Assembly: GCA_905214495.1 (NCBI GenBank)
Contig: CAJMLW010000003.1
Span: forward strand, 54,439-118,438
Reading direction: 5' to 3'
Length of the DNA: 64,000 nt
Origin: an uncultured bacterium
GTDB taxonomy: Bacteria > Bacillota > Negativicutes > Veillonellales > Veillonellaceae
In this document: in pieces, positions 1-8,638 of the stretch
How positions within the stretch are numbered: position 1 is the first letter of the stretch
How the letters are laid out: every line of letters begins with the position of its first letter
Position numbers and translations under genes: made by a program
Notes under the pieces: generated by a model
Seen by the model: the letters and a program-made list of their open reading frames with translations, nothing else
Databases searched by the model: none
Told to the model about the DNA's origin: nothing

Positions 1-2391
1 CGCGATGCCGTCCTTGGCGTAAATATCTGCGCCCGCTTGGTCAGCGTAATCTTGGGATACTACGGCGCCACCAACCATGACCTTCGTTTTAAGGCCGGCT
101 GCACGAATAGCAGCGATGGTATTATCGATTTGAGGCATTGTGGTCGTCATTAAGGAACAAATGCCTACGAGGGCCGCCTTGTTGTCCTTAATGGCTTGTA
201 CGATGACCTCAGGGTCAACATCCTTGCCGAGATCGACAATTTTATAACCATTGTTTTCGAGCAATGCAGCTACGATATTTTTGCCTAAATCGTGAATATC
301 GCCCTTAACAGTGGCTACAACAACGGTTCCTTTATCTAAACTGTCGCTGGCCGGAATGATTTCTTTGATAGTGTTGAAAGCAGCTTGCATCGTTTCCGCA
401 GCGAGCATAACTTGTGGCAAGAATAATTTACCAGAACCGAATTTGTCGCCTACTACGTTCATGGCTTCTGAAAGCCCTTTTTTCGTAATATCTAGTGGAT
501 CAATGCCGTCAGCTAATGCCTTTTTAACAAGTTCTATGATAGCTTCCTTTTCGCCTTGTTCTACACAAGCGCGGATATTAGCTAATGGGTCGTTGCTATC
601 AAAGGATGCTTTATCTGGACTTTTTGGCGCCGCATTGCCTGGTGCTGTAGTTTCATCTTCGTAACCATATTCTTTTATGAATTCTGCAGAACCTGGGTCC
701 CAACCAAGTAATGTGGTGCTTGATACAAATGCTTTTTTAGCTGCGTAGTTAAGCGGATTCATGATTGGTGTGGTCAAACCGGATGCAAGGGCCATTGTTA
801 GGAATTGACCATTTAGATACGGACGTTGTGGCATGCCGAAGGAAATATTGGATAAGCCCATAACAGTTGGAAAACCAAATTTTTCTTTATATAAACGCAA
901 TGTGCTAAGCGTTTGTCGTGCACTATCTTCGCCGCTGGCAAGTGTTAATACCAATGGGTCAAGCAAGAGGTCGTGCGGTTGTAAACCATAGCCATATGCG
1001 CGATTTACGATGTTTTCAGCCAAAGCAACGCGATCCTCAGCCTTTTCAGGTAAATCGCCACTGCAGATTGGCAAGCAAAGCAATGCAGCGCCATAGCGTT
1101 TAGCCAATGGCATAACGTGTGTGATGGAATCTTCTTCTCCATTTACAGAGTTGATAAGTGCACGGCCAGGATAGTTTTTAAGGGCTACCTCCATGGCTTT
1201 AGGATCCAATGTATCGATGGATAATGGCGTTTCTACAAGCATGGACAATTCGAAGATGGCTTTTTCCATCAAAGGTGTTTGATCCATACCGGCTACACCC
1301 ATATTCACATCGAGGATATCTGCACCTGCTTCTACTTGGTCTAAGGCATCGCGTTTTACACGAATGAAAGAACCGTCCCGTAGTTCTTGAGCGAGCACCT
1401 TACGGCCTGTTGGATTGATACGTTCGCCGATAATCAATGGCTTTACATTGTGACCTAATTCGATTAATTTTGTACGGCTTGTAATCACTGTTTTAGGCTC
1501 AATATGAGTACGTTCTTTAGGTGTATGTGCTTTTACAGCATCAGAAATCGATTGAATATGCGCTGGTGTTGTACCACAGCAGCCACCTACATAACTTGCA
1601 CCTGCATCAACAATTGGAATCATCAATGGGCCCATGTCTTCTGCTGAAAGCGGAAATACCGTTTGCTTGTTAATGAGTTGTGGCATACCTGCGTTTGGTT
1701 GGCAGATGATTGGTAAATTAGTAACACTGGCGATTTTTTCAATGAGCGGAGTGATTTGCTCAGGTCCAAGAGAACAGTTAATACCAATAATATCAGCCCC
1801 CATTGCCTCTACGATAGTTGTGGCAACCTCTGGAGGTGTACCAGTGATAGTACGACCGTCTTCGCTGAAAGAAAATTGACAGATGATTTGTACATCTTCT
1901 TTAGTCTTACCTGCTGTTTCACGAGCATCCAAAGATGCTAATAGAGCGGCACGCATTTCTTGAACATCGATAATCGTTTCGATAATGATGAAATCAACGC
2001 CACCTTCAATCAAAGCCTCTGCTTGTTCTCTATATGTATCGTAAATAGAATCAAAGCTCATATTGCCCAAAGGTTGTAAAAAACGTCCTGTAGGGCCCAT
2101 AGAACCAGCTACACGAGCAGATGGCTTGAACTCTGCAATTGCTTTTTTTGCAACCTTTACAGCTGCTATATTTATTTCTTTTACACGATCTTGTAAATTG
2201 TAATCTTCTAATTTAAGGCCGCATGCACCAAATGTATTGGTAGTAATTACATCACTACCATGTTGTAAATATTGTGTGTGGATATTTTTTACTACTTCTG
2301 GTCGTTCCACGTTAAATAATTCTGGGCAATAGCCCTCTTCTAGGCCTGCTGCTTGGAGCATTGTACCCATAGCGCCGTCAAAAATGTACAT
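1..2391 (-). CDS. metH: Cobalamin-dependent methionine synthase, 3' end cut by window edge
   Basis: Transfers a methyl group from methyltetrahydrofolate to homocysteine through a bound corrinoid. The reading frame is open from ATG at 2391 (preceded by AAGGATG) to base 1, 797 codons without a stop. Order: homocysteine methyltransferase domain (starts MYIFDGAMGTMLQAAG), pterin-binding domain in the middle, then cobalamin cap and B12-binding domain with DIHDLG (the DxHxxG cobalt-ligand motif) encoded near 284-301. The frame leaves the window inside the B12 domain. The AdoMet reactivation domain of long MetH proteins could only lie beyond the edge, but a separate reactivation protein is encoded just upstream (2633-3385), so I infer the short, split form. 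The two genes are co-directional and probably one operon. A palindromic repeat and two parS sites lie between them. Confidence 0.93.
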   Translation of the reverse strand, partial: MYIFDGAMGTMLQAAGLEEGYCPELFNVERPEVVKNIHTQYLQHGSDVITTNTFGACGLKLEDYNLQDRVKEINIAAVKVAKKAIAEFKPSARVAGSMGPTGRFLQPLGNMSFDSIYDTYREQAEALIEGGVDFIIIETIIDVQEMRAALLASLDARETAGKTKEDVQIICQFSFSEDGRTITGTPPEVATTIVEAMGADIIGINCSLGPEQITPLIEKIASVTNLPIICQPNAGMPQLINKQTVFPLSAEDMGPLMIPIVDAGASYVGGCCGTTPAHIQSISDAVKAHTPKERTHIEPKTVITSRTKLIELGHNVKPLIIGERINPTGRKVLAQELRDGSFIRVKRDALDQVEAGADILDVNMGVAGMDQTPLMEKAIFELSMLVETPLSIDTLDPKAMEVALKNYPGRALINSVNGEEDSITHVMPLAKRYGAALLCLPICSGDLPEKAEDRVALAENIVNRAYGYGLQPHDLLLDPLVLTLASGEDSARQTLSTLRLYKEKFGFPTVMGLSNISFGMPQRPYLNGQFLTMALASGLTTPIMNPLNYAAKKAFVSSTTLLGWDPGSAEFIKEYGYEDETTAPGNAAPKSPDKASFDSNDPLANIRACVEQGEKEAIIELVKKALADGIDPLDITKKGLSEAMNVVGDKFGSGKLFLPQVMLAAETMQAAFNTIKEIIPASDSLDKGTVVVATVKGDIHDLGKNIVAALLENNGYKIVDLGKDVDPEVIVQAIKDNKAALVGICSLMTTTMPQIDNTIAAIRAAGLKTKVMVGGAVVSQDYADQAGADIYAKDGIA

Positions 2392-2410
2392 GTGAATCAT
2401 CCTTTATATA

Positions 2411-2520
2411 TTGGAATGTAGGTCACCAAAGACATTCGCACTCCACCGCCTTAACAGTCGTCGGCCAAGGGCCTAGATCTGGCAAAGTCGGTCTCAGAAC
2501 CTTGGTGACCTACATTCCAA
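2411..2520. repeat. Palindromic core-and-arm repeat, copy 1 (C-type core)
   Basis: Inverted arms of about 19 bp (TTGGAATGTAGGTCACCA and its complement, at 2411-2430 and 2501-2520) enclose a core that begins CTCCACCGCC and ends GGCAAAGTC. The core ends match the other members of the family in this window; the arms do not. The hairpin lies directly upstream of the metH ribosome binding site, in the leader between the reactivation gene and metH, so it could affect metH expression (inference). Confidence 0.85.
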
Positions 2521-2541
2521 TTATTAATACTATAAATAGAT

Positions 2542-2557
2542 TGTTTCACGTGAAACA
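2542..2557. promoter_or_regulatory. parS site 1
   Basis: Exact 16-bp TGTTTCACGTGAAACA, identical to the Bacillus parS consensus bound by ParB/Spo0J. It lies about 1.2 kb from parA. Confidence 0.95.
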
Positions 2558-2601
2558 TTTTTGCCTGTACATAGGTACAATGGTACAGATGTACAAGGTA
2601 A

Positions 2602-2617
2602 TGTTTCACGTGAAACA
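2602..2617. promoter_or_regulatory. parS site 2
   Basis: Second exact TGTTTCACGTGAAACA, 60 bp from site 1 (centre to centre), just past the 3' end of the MetH reactivation gene. Confidence 0.95.
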
Positions 2618-2632
2618 TCGTGTGTTAAAATT

Positions 2633-3385
2633 TTATTCTGTTGGTTGGGCTTTCATAGCTATACCAGATGTTTCGGCTGTTGTTTTGCTTGTTTCTGGTT
2701 TTGGAACAGCTGCTTTTTCTGGAAGTTTTCTTGATTGGCAATCTTTTTGTGAGCAGGAGCTACAACCGCGTTTTGTTGTCAAGCATTGGTCTCCTGGCAT
2801 TAAACCGATAATGGCTGTTACGGATTTTCTTGGAAATAATAAGAAGTTTTCTGTAACTTGTAGACCAATTTGTTCGGTTTTGATGATTTTACCAAGTTGT
2901 GGTTGAATTTCTAAAGGCCAGTTGCCATAACCTGGGCTAAAACGCCATGTAGGTGCATAACCTTGTTTCTTAGCAATATTATTAATTACCTCGTTAACTT
3001 GGTCAGCCACTTGTTCAACTGCAGTTGTTGCAGCCGCATCTAGTAAGAGACCTACTGTGTAGTTGCCTTGTTTAAATAGCTGTTCGCTACGTCTTTCAAC
3101 GTCTTCACCGACTGTAACACCTAGCACATACACCTTTGTAGATTTTTCAAGGTGTTTTTCAATGATAGAGCCTTCAATTTTGAGCGGCGGATTACTTAGG
3201 ATAACTTTGTTTTCCGCATCGTAATCATATTCTTGATAGACACCCTTTGGTGTCGCTAATAATTGGATTTCTTTACAAGCTTCGTCAACGAATTTTTCTG
3301 GAAAATCTTCGGCATGACGAAGTCCTGCATATCGCTTTACTTCGTCCTTGTTGATGACGGGAAGCATTCCGTTATAAATGGGCAT
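2633..3385 (-). CDS. Stand-alone methionine synthase reactivation (AdoMet-binding) protein
   Basis: 250 residues resembling the C-terminal activation domain of MetH, which methylates cob(II)alamin with AdoMet to rescue oxidised enzyme. Supporting stretches are the central VYVLGVTVGEDVERRSEQ, the LLLDAAATTAVEQVADQVN helix, the RFSPGYGNWPLEIQ motif typical of the AdoMet-binding fold, and TKRGCSSCSQKDC near the C-terminus. The last 30 residues are a Lys/Pro/Thr-rich tail. Start ATG at 3385 has a strong AAAGGAGG upstream. It is transcribed ahead of metH on the same strand, which supports a split MetH in which reactivation is done by a partner protein. Family assignment is from motif recognition. 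Confidence 0.88.
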   Translation of the reverse strand: MPIYNGMLPVINKDEVKRYAGLRHAEDFPEKFVDEACKEIQLLATPKGVYQEYDYDAENKVILSNPPLKIEGSIIEKHLEKSTKVYVLGVTVGEDVERRSEQLFKQGNYTVGLLLDAAATTAVEQVADQVNEVINNIAKKQGYAPTWRFSPGYGNWPLEIQPQLGKIIKTEQIGLQVTENFLLFPRKSVTAIIGLMPGDQCLTTKRGCSSCSQKDCQSRKLPEKAAVPKPETSKTTAETSGIAMKAQPTE

Positions 3386-3645
3386 GTGAAACGCCTCCTT
3401 TAAAAATAAAATAGATTGTATGGTTAAAATGTTAAACCTATTAAAATACTGTCTTTTATAAGTATAAATATATCTATATATACTGTAAAGGTTATAGCTT
3501 CATATAATTTATTGAGTTGCGTCCATAGAAAAAAGTTATATGTAAATATTTTATACCTAATGGTGTAAATCTATTAAGTGATAACACGTAATAAAATAAA
3601 TTTATATGCTGATATATCACTATTAGTGAACATATATTTTTTTAA

Positions 3646-3661
3646 TGTTTCACGTGAAACA
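3646..3661. promoter_or_regulatory. parS site 3
   Basis: Third exact TGTTTCACGTGAAACA, about 125 bp upstream of the parA start, close to the parA promoter. Confidence 0.95.
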
Positions 3662-3736
3662 TTCTTATTTGTTTTTAGATTTTATTTGAAAAATGATGGA
3701 CATACCTATAAAGTTCTATTTCTTTTGCGTGCCCTA

Positions 3737-3745
3737 TGTTATAAT
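3737..3745 (+). promoter_or_regulatory. Probable parAB promoter (extended -10)
   Basis: TGTTATAAT matches an extended -10 element (TGn plus TATAAT) about 40 bases upstream of the parA start. No convincing -35 is visible, as expected for an extended -10 promoter. Confidence 0.5.
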
Positions 3746-3785
3746 GAAATGAAATATTTTTGAACGTAAAGTTGAGGTGAATTTT

Positions 3786-4559
3786 GTGGGCAAAGTAATA
3801 GCGATTACTAATCAAAAAGGCGGTGTAGGCAAGACTACAACATCTGTTAATCTCAGTGCTTGTTTGGCTGATGCAGGCAAAAAGGTGTTGTTAATAGATT
3901 TGGATCCGCAGGGTAATGCTAGTTCTGGATTAGGAATTGAAAAAGATGATTTGGAATTATGTATTCACGATGTGTTGATAGATGGCGAAGACATCGCTAA
4001 TGTGATTCAACCTACAATGCTTAAAAAGCTTTTTGTAGCGCCTGCAACGATTCAATTGGCTGGTGCTGAGGTAGAATTAGTAGGAATTGTTTCACGTGAA
4101 ACAATTTTGAAAAAATCCATTGCTTCTGTACGCGATGAGTATGATTTTATCATCATTGATTGCCCACCATCTCTTGGCTTACTAACATTGAATGCTTTTA
4201 CAGCGGCTGACAGTGTTTTAATTCCAATTCAAACTGAATTCTATGCCTTGGAAGGTGTTAGCCAACTCGTTAAGACTATTACAATCGTGCAACAAACATC
4301 TAATAAAGAACTTGTAATTGAAGGTGTGTTGCTCACCATGTTTGATGGACGTACTAATTTGTCTGTTCAAGTGGCAGATGAGGTAAAATCGTTCTTTGGC
4401 ACTAAGGTGTATAAAACAATTATTCCTCGAAATGTTCGCCTCAGTGAAGCACCAAGTTATGGGGAACCGATTATTGTATATGATCCGAAATCAAAGGGTG
4501 CAGCTGTTTACACTAAATTAGCTAAAGAGGTTATTCGAGATTCTAAGAAAACGAAATAA
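3786..4559 (+). CDS. parA: Chromosome partitioning ATPase ParA/Soj
   Basis: 257-residue ParA-type ATPase acting with ParB on parS to segregate the origin region and, in Bacillus, to modulate DnaA. The N-terminus MGKVIAITNQKGGVGKTTTS carries the deviant Walker A (KGGVGKTT); LLIDLDPQGNASSGLG and FIIIDCPPSLGLLTLNA are the A' and B motifs. I chose GTG at 3786 because GAGGTG lies about 7 bases upstream and the protein then starts like known Soj; the in-frame GTG at 3777 overlaps that ribosome binding site. No N-terminal DNA-binding extension, so this is the chromosomal class. Followed by parB. A perfect parS lies inside the gene (4088-4103). Confidence 0.95.
   Translation: MGKVIAITNQKGGVGKTTTSVNLSACLADAGKKVLLIDLDPQGNASSGLGIEKDDLELCIHDVLIDGEDIANVIQPTMLKKLFVAPATIQLAGAEVELVGIVSRETILKKSIASVRDEYDFIIIDCPPSLGLLTLNAFTAADSVLIPIQTEFYALEGVSQLVKTITIVQQTSNKELVIEGVLLTMFDGRTNLSVQVADEVKSFFGTKVYKTIIPRNVRLSEAPSYGEPIIVYDPKSKGAAVYTKLAKEVIRDSKKTK
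4088..4103. promoter_or_regulatory. parS site 4, inside parA
   Basis: Exact TGTTTCACGTGAAACA in the parA coding sequence, read as part of the residues IVSRETI. Confidence 0.95.
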
Positions 4560-4600
4560 TTGGTATAGAATAGACTAAATAAATATGATTATGTAATGTA

Positions 4601-4626
4601 AGCACAAACTGTATATTGGTTTGTGC
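4601..4626. other. Hairpin between parA and parB
   Basis: AGCACAAACT and GGTTTGTGCT form a 10-bp stem (one mismatch) with a 6-nt loop, followed by GCATTTTATAT. The T-run is weak, so it may be an attenuator or stability element, not a full terminator. Confidence 0.5.
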
Positions 4627-4674
4627 TGCATTTTATATATGCGGTGTGAAAGTACTAATAGATTGGGGATTATT

Positions 4675-5586
4675 ATGGCGATGAAACAGAAAAAGGAACG
4701 AAAAACATTAGCAGCAATGATGGGAGAGCAGTCCATAGAAACGGCTTTGCCTGAACGTGAAGTTCACGAATTGCCTATAGGGGATGTGATTCCTAATGAG
4801 GATCAACCACGTAAGAATTTTGATGAACAAAGTTTAGCTACTTTGGCTGAATCTATTAAGAATTTAGGTATCTTTCAACCAATCGTCGTTCGCAAGCAAA
4901 AGGATAAATACCAAATCGTAGCCGGTGAGCGCCGTTATCGCGCTGCATTGATGGTGGGCCTAGAGACAGTACCTGTAGTTGTAAAAAATTATAATACAGA
5001 GGAAATGACAGAAGTCGCTTTGGTAGAAAATCTCCAACGTGAAGGCTTGGATCCAATTGAAGAAGCTTTAGCCTATCAAGGGTTAATGAATACATATAAA
5101 CAAACTCAAGAAATGATTTCTGCACGCCTTGGCCGCAGCCGTTCCTATATTGCTAATATGATGCGTTTGTTAAAACTAGCTGCATCGGTGCAAAAGGACT
5201 TAATTGAAGGCGATTTAACCGTTGGTCAAGCTCGCCCTTTGTTGGCTTTACGTAGTGTAGCGCAACAAGTTGAGGCAGCAGATCGCATCAAAGAGGGCGA
5301 GTTAAGCGCTCGTCAATCAGAGCAGCTCGTAAAAGCAATGATGTCTAAAAAGACAAAGTCCAAAGAAGCTGCAGAACCTCATAATACGGCTGAGGTTCGC
5401 GCATTAGTTGATCGTTTGAAATTGAGCTTAGGGTCTCCAGTATCTATCAAATTCCGAGCTGGTAAAAAGGTACAAGGTAAGATTGAGATTGCCTTTAGCT
5501 CTGAAACTGAATTAGAACGTCTTATTGAGTATATAGATGCTCAGGAGAGCACAGCACATGAAGAAACAATGGAGTTTCGCGTATAA
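4675..5586 (+). CDS. parB: Chromosome partitioning CTPase/clamp ParB/Spo0J
   Basis: 303-residue ParB, which loads on parS and spreads as a CTP-dependent sliding clamp. The N-domain begins ELPIGDVIPNEDQPRKNF and contains the CTP-binding GERRYRA box and the VALVENLQREGLDPIEEA segment. A helix-turn-helix follows (ISARLGRSRSYIANMMRLL) and then a C-terminal dimerisation region. I use ATG at 4675 because GGGG lies a few bases upstream and the sequence from there is basic and ParB-like; the 18 codons further upstream overlap a hairpin. The stop codon overlaps the hydF start (TAATG), so the two are translationally coupled. Confidence 0.95.
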   Translation: MAMKQKKERKTLAAMMGEQSIETALPEREVHELPIGDVIPNEDQPRKNFDEQSLATLAESIKNLGIFQPIVVRKQKDKYQIVAGERRYRAALMVGLETVPVVVKNYNTEEMTEVALVENLQREGLDPIEEALAYQGLMNTYKQTQEMISARLGRSRSYIANMMRLLKLAASVQKDLIEGDLTVGQARPLLALRSVAQQVEAADRIKEGELSARQSEQLVKAMMSKKTKSKEAAEPHNTAEVRALVDRLKLSLGSPVSIKFRAGKKVQGKIEIAFSSETELERLIEYIDAQESTAHEETMEFRV

Positions 5587-6863
5587 TGGAACAAACACCA
5601 AAGTCGAATCGCGTTCATATCGGATTTTTTGGCCGTTGTAATGCGGGTAAGTCGACCTTAATTAATATGCTAACGGATCAACCTGTATCTCTCGTGTCTG
5701 AGGTGGCAGGTACTACAACCGATCCTGTTAGCAAATCTATGGAAATATTGCCACTAGGACCGGTGGTCATTACCGATACGGCGGGGATTGACGATACATC
5801 GGAATTGGGCGCTCTTCGCATTGAAAAATCCGAAGAAATTATCAAAAAAATCAATCTCGCTGTCTATGTGTTGCGTAATGATGAAACGCCCACTGCTGAT
5901 GATATGATGTGGCTTAATAAGTTGAAACAAAATAATGTGCCTATTGCATTATTTATCAATGAAATTAACGCTTTTGATAGTGAAAGCACTCATGATAACG
6001 ATAGCAATGGTAATGATACTAACCCAAATTATGTAGATGGGTATCCCGATTTGTCAGCTATTGCCACTGTCGTAGGATCTACGGATTTTACATCGAATCG
6101 AGATCGTCTTACATTGCTCGATTTGCTAGGAGGGTTAACACCGCTCGATGTAGAAGGCGAGCAATCTCTATTACAAGGGTTAGTTGATCCAGGGGATACT
6201 ATCATTTTGGTATGTCCTATTGATTCGGCGGCGCCAAAGGGTCGTCTAATCTTGCCTCAGGTTCAGACAATTCGCGAGATTTTGGACCATAAAGGCCTTG
6301 CCTTGGTGTGCCAAACAGAAGAGCTACCGACCATGCTTAGTAAGCTTTCACAAAAACCAAAACTCGTTATCACCGATTCGCAAGCCTTTGAAGCGGTGAA
6401 TGCGTTGACGCCTGCGGATATTCCATTAACATCATTTTCCATCTTAATGGCTCGGTTCAAGGGAAAATTGCAGGATTTAGTAACGGGGGTGAAAGCCCTT
6501 AACAACTTGAAACCTGGTGCGCATGTGCTCATCAGTGAGGGCTGTACGCATCGTCGCCAATGCGATGATATTGGAACCGTTAAAATTCCGATGTGGCTTA
6601 AAAAGAAGGGGCATACGGATCTACAGCTTGAATTTACCAGCGGTGGCGCGTTCCCTAAGGATGTGAGCGGTTATGATCTTATCATCCATTGCGGAGCGTG
6701 TATGTTGACGCGTCGCGAGGTGTTACGGCGCATTGATTGTGCCGTTGTGCAAGGTACGCCTATTGTGAATTATGGTGTACTTATTGCGTCATTACATGGT
6801 ATACTAGAACGTGCTATTAGTCCGTTTATGGACGAATTAGATAGAAAGGGTTTTGAATGTTAG
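5586..6863 (+). CDS. hydF: [FeFe]-hydrogenase maturation GTPase HydF
   Basis: 425 residues. HydF is the scaffold GTPase that receives the 2Fe subcluster from HydE/HydG products and loads it into apo-HydA. GTPase motifs: G1 GRCNAGKSTLIN near residue 16, G2 AGTTTDP, G3 DTAG, and a G4-like segment around LFINEINAF. The C-terminal Fe-S ligands appear as EGCTHRRQC and IIHCGACM, the CxH and HCxxC pattern of HydF. It overlaps parB by one base and the following gene by a few, so it belongs to the parAB transcript although its function is unrelated. Its client is probably the hydrogenase at 22666. HydE and HydG are not in the window. Confidence 0.93.
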   Translation: MEQTPKSNRVHIGFFGRCNAGKSTLINMLTDQPVSLVSEVAGTTTDPVSKSMEILPLGPVVITDTAGIDDTSELGALRIEKSEEIIKKINLAVYVLRNDETPTADDMMWLNKLKQNNVPIALFINEINAFDSESTHDNDSNGNDTNPNYVDGYPDLSAIATVVGSTDFTSNRDRLTLLDLLGGLTPLDVEGEQSLLQGLVDPGDTIILVCPIDSAAPKGRLILPQVQTIREILDHKGLALVCQTEELPTMLSKLSQKPKLVITDSQAFEAVNALTPADIPLTSFSILMARFKGKLQDLVTGVKALNNLKPGAHVLISEGCTHRRQCDDIGTVKIPMWLKKKGHTDLQLEFTSGGAFPKDVSGYDLIIHCGACMLTRREVLRRIDCAVVQGTPIVNYGVLIASLHGILERAISPFMDELDRKGFEC

Positions 6864-7378
6864 AATCTATACAACCCTATATCGGTGTATTAGGATGCGC
6901 ATTAGCCGTTATTTTATTGGTACATTGTATTATCCTACACATTAGATTAGGGAGCTTAACGAAGAAGTTGAATTTCTTCATGCAAGGTGAAAATGGGGCT
7001 AGCCTAGAACGTAAACTTTCAGTAGAAATCACTGAAATTCGCGAGGCCGCAAAGGGATTGCAGGATATGATTGAGGAACAAACTCAAATTCGCAATATTC
7101 AAGGCAACACATTGCAAAAAATCGGCTTTAAGAAGTATAATGCATTTGATAATATCGGCAACGATTTGTCCTTTGCCCTTACATTGCTTGATGGCAATAA
7201 TAATGGGGTTTGCATTTCCAGTATCTATGGCCGAAATGACTCTCGTATTTTCAGTAAACCAATTGTGAAAGGTAAAAGTCTCGTTAATCTTTCACAAGAG
7301 GAATTAGAAAGTTTAAATGAAGCGCTTGGAGAACGTACGAATGAGGAAGCGTTAGCGAGCGTTATCCATTCTCAATAG
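6857..7378 (+). CDS. DUF4446 family membrane-anchored protein
   Basis: 173 residues: one N-terminal membrane helix (IGVLGCALAVILLVHCIIL, about residues 9-27), a coiled-coil-like linker (roughly 40-85), and a C-terminal domain with NIGNDLSFALTLLDGNNNGVCISSIYGR, the conserved signature I associate with DUF4446. The family is often found next to parB in Firmicutes; its function is unknown. The start overlaps the end of hydF by 7 bases. Probably in the parAB operon. Confidence 0.8.
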   Translation: MLESIQPYIGVLGCALAVILLVHCIILHIRLGSLTKKLNFFMQGENGASLERKLSVEITEIREAAKGLQDMIEEQTQIRNIQGNTLQKIGFKKYNAFDNIGNDLSFALTLLDGNNNGVCISSIYGRNDSRIFSKPIVKGKSLVNLSQEELESLNEALGERTNEEALASVIHSQ

Positions 7379-7431
7379 GCAAATCGCTTTGTTGTGTTCA
7401 TATAGAGCGCACATGAATGATGAGTTGAGGA

Positions 7432-8409
7432 ATGATTAAAAGTAAGGAAGGCATTTTGAAAGTACCAAGTATTTTGAGTTCTGTAGTGTCTCAGAATGGT
7501 GATAATTGCACCATTACATTGAGTCATAAACAAGCGAAGATTGTAGCCGTAGTGGTCGTAATCTTATTTGTAGCAGCACTTGTTTTATCCATTTGGGGCA
7601 TTGCACGACAAGCAGAAATCGTTCAATTGCGTCAACAAACACAATTGCAAACAGAACAATTAAAACTGTTACAACAAAAAACAGAAGTGTTGGATAAGAA
7701 AATCCAAAACTTAAATCAAATTAGTGAAGAAAATAAACAAATGTTAAAGGGTGCTGAGTCTGGCACACCATCTCAAGGTGGTAGCGATGGCTCTGACCCA
7801 AAGCAGGAAGCCGCTAGCGATGAGACTAGTCCCACGCTAAGTGCGGCGCAACTTTCAGCAAGACTATCTAAATTAGATAAGGATGCACAAAAATTATTGG
7901 TTAGCTTCTACACGATGCGAAACATCTTGCGTGATGGTGGGGCTCAAGACATCGCTGCATTGCAACAATTGAACTACACCACAGGTTCTGGTGGATATAC
8001 AAATAGTACAACGCCAAGCATCTGGCCAAGTAAGGGTGTTATTACATCCCCTTATGGCCGCCGTGTCGATCCTGTGACCGGTGCTGCTAGCGCATTCCAC
8101 GAAGGTGTCGATATCGCTGACGATTACGGTACACCTATTGTTGCTACTGCAGCGGGTAGCGTAACATTTGCAGGCTACACCGAAGGTGGTTATGGCAACC
8201 TCGTAGAAATTGATCACGGCAACGGATTTGTGACCCGCTATGGCCACAATAGTGCCGTTCTCGTTACACCGGGCATGACCGTTAAACAAGGCCAAGTTAT
8301 CGCTGCTATGGGTAGTACTGGTAAAAGTACTGGCGCACACGTACACTACGAAGTACGGATTAATGGGTCCGCGGTTGATCCTATGGTATTTTTGCCAATT
8401 AGTAATTAA
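7432..8409 (+). CDS. Membrane-anchored M23 (LytM-type) peptidase
   Basis: 325 residues. A cytoplasmic head of about 40 residues is followed by a membrane helix (IVAVVVVILFVAALVLSIW), a Gln-rich coiled coil (about 60-105), a Ser/Gly-rich linker, and an M23 domain. Zinc-site motifs are visible: FHEGVDIADDYGTP supplies the HxxxD pair and GAHVHYEV the HxH. The core GNLVEIDHGNGFVTRYGHNS is typical of catalytically competent LytM domains or of EnvC-like activators. It probably cuts or regulates peptidoglycan in the periplasm. The gene ends the parAB run; a long palindrome follows its stop and may terminate transcription. Confidence 0.9.
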   Translation: MIKSKEGILKVPSILSSVVSQNGDNCTITLSHKQAKIVAVVVVILFVAALVLSIWGIARQAEIVQLRQQTQLQTEQLKLLQQKTEVLDKKIQNLNQISEENKQMLKGAESGTPSQGGSDGSDPKQEAASDETSPTLSAAQLSARLSKLDKDAQKLLVSFYTMRNILRDGGAQDIAALQQLNYTTGSGGYTNSTTPSIWPSKGVITSPYGRRVDPVTGAASAFHEGVDIADDYGTPIVATAAGSVTFAGYTEGGYGNLVEIDHGNGFVTRYGHNSAVLVTPGMTVKQGQVIAAMGSTGKSTGAHVHYEVRINGSAVDPMVFLPISN

Positions 8410-8525
8410 ATACGCTATAAGACGAGATACCCCCTGTTCGAAAGCCGACACGCTACTGCGCTTACGCGGAGCCCGAAGTCGTTTTCGAACAGGGGGTATC
8501 CTTTTTGGCGTATTACTAATTACTA
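8400..8525. repeat. Palindromic core-and-arm repeat, copy 2 (B-type core)
   Basis: Perfect 18-bp arms (GATACCCCCTGTTCGAAA, 8426-8443, and its complement 8483-8500) enclose a core ending CCGAAGTC. A second, outer pair (about 8400-8415 with AGTAATTAAATACGC, and 8508-8525) starts in the last codons of the M23 peptidase gene. The inner stem is followed by CTTTTT, so this copy can act as a terminator for the parAB-M23 transcript. Confidence 0.85.
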
Positions 8526-8540
8526 AACTGGCGGGAGAGG

Positions 8541-8575
8541 GGAAGCTACTGCGCTTCGCAGAGTCAACGACTCTT
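8541..8575. repeat. Degenerate B-type repeat core
   Basis: GCTACTGCGCTTCGCAGAG is close to the B-type core of the neighbouring copy and of the one at 48.7 kb, in the same orientation as copy 2, but I find no convincing long arms around it. Probably a decayed copy. Confidence 0.5.
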
Positions 8576-8638
8576 CTTACGGATCGGGTGGGCAGGAGGT
8601 TCATATACCATAATTGTTACGATTATTGTATAAGGGAG

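Larger units (their letters stand above)
3386..3785. other. Divergent intergenic region between the metH operon and parA
   Basis: About 400 AT-rich bases between divergent operons. It contains one exact parS site and an extended -10 (TGTTATAAT at 3737-3745) suited to parAB. I see no gene. The sequence around 3460-3500 is a run of TATA-like steps that may hold the leftward promoter. Confidence 0.6.

Noticed and set aside
311..1941. Plus-strand frames in the first 2 kb
   Set aside because: They lie antisense to metH, which has a full set of domain motifs.
7894..8604. Long minus-strand open frame over the M23 peptidase gene
   Set aside because: Shadow of the real gene; Cys/Ser/Thr-rich and unlike a protein.
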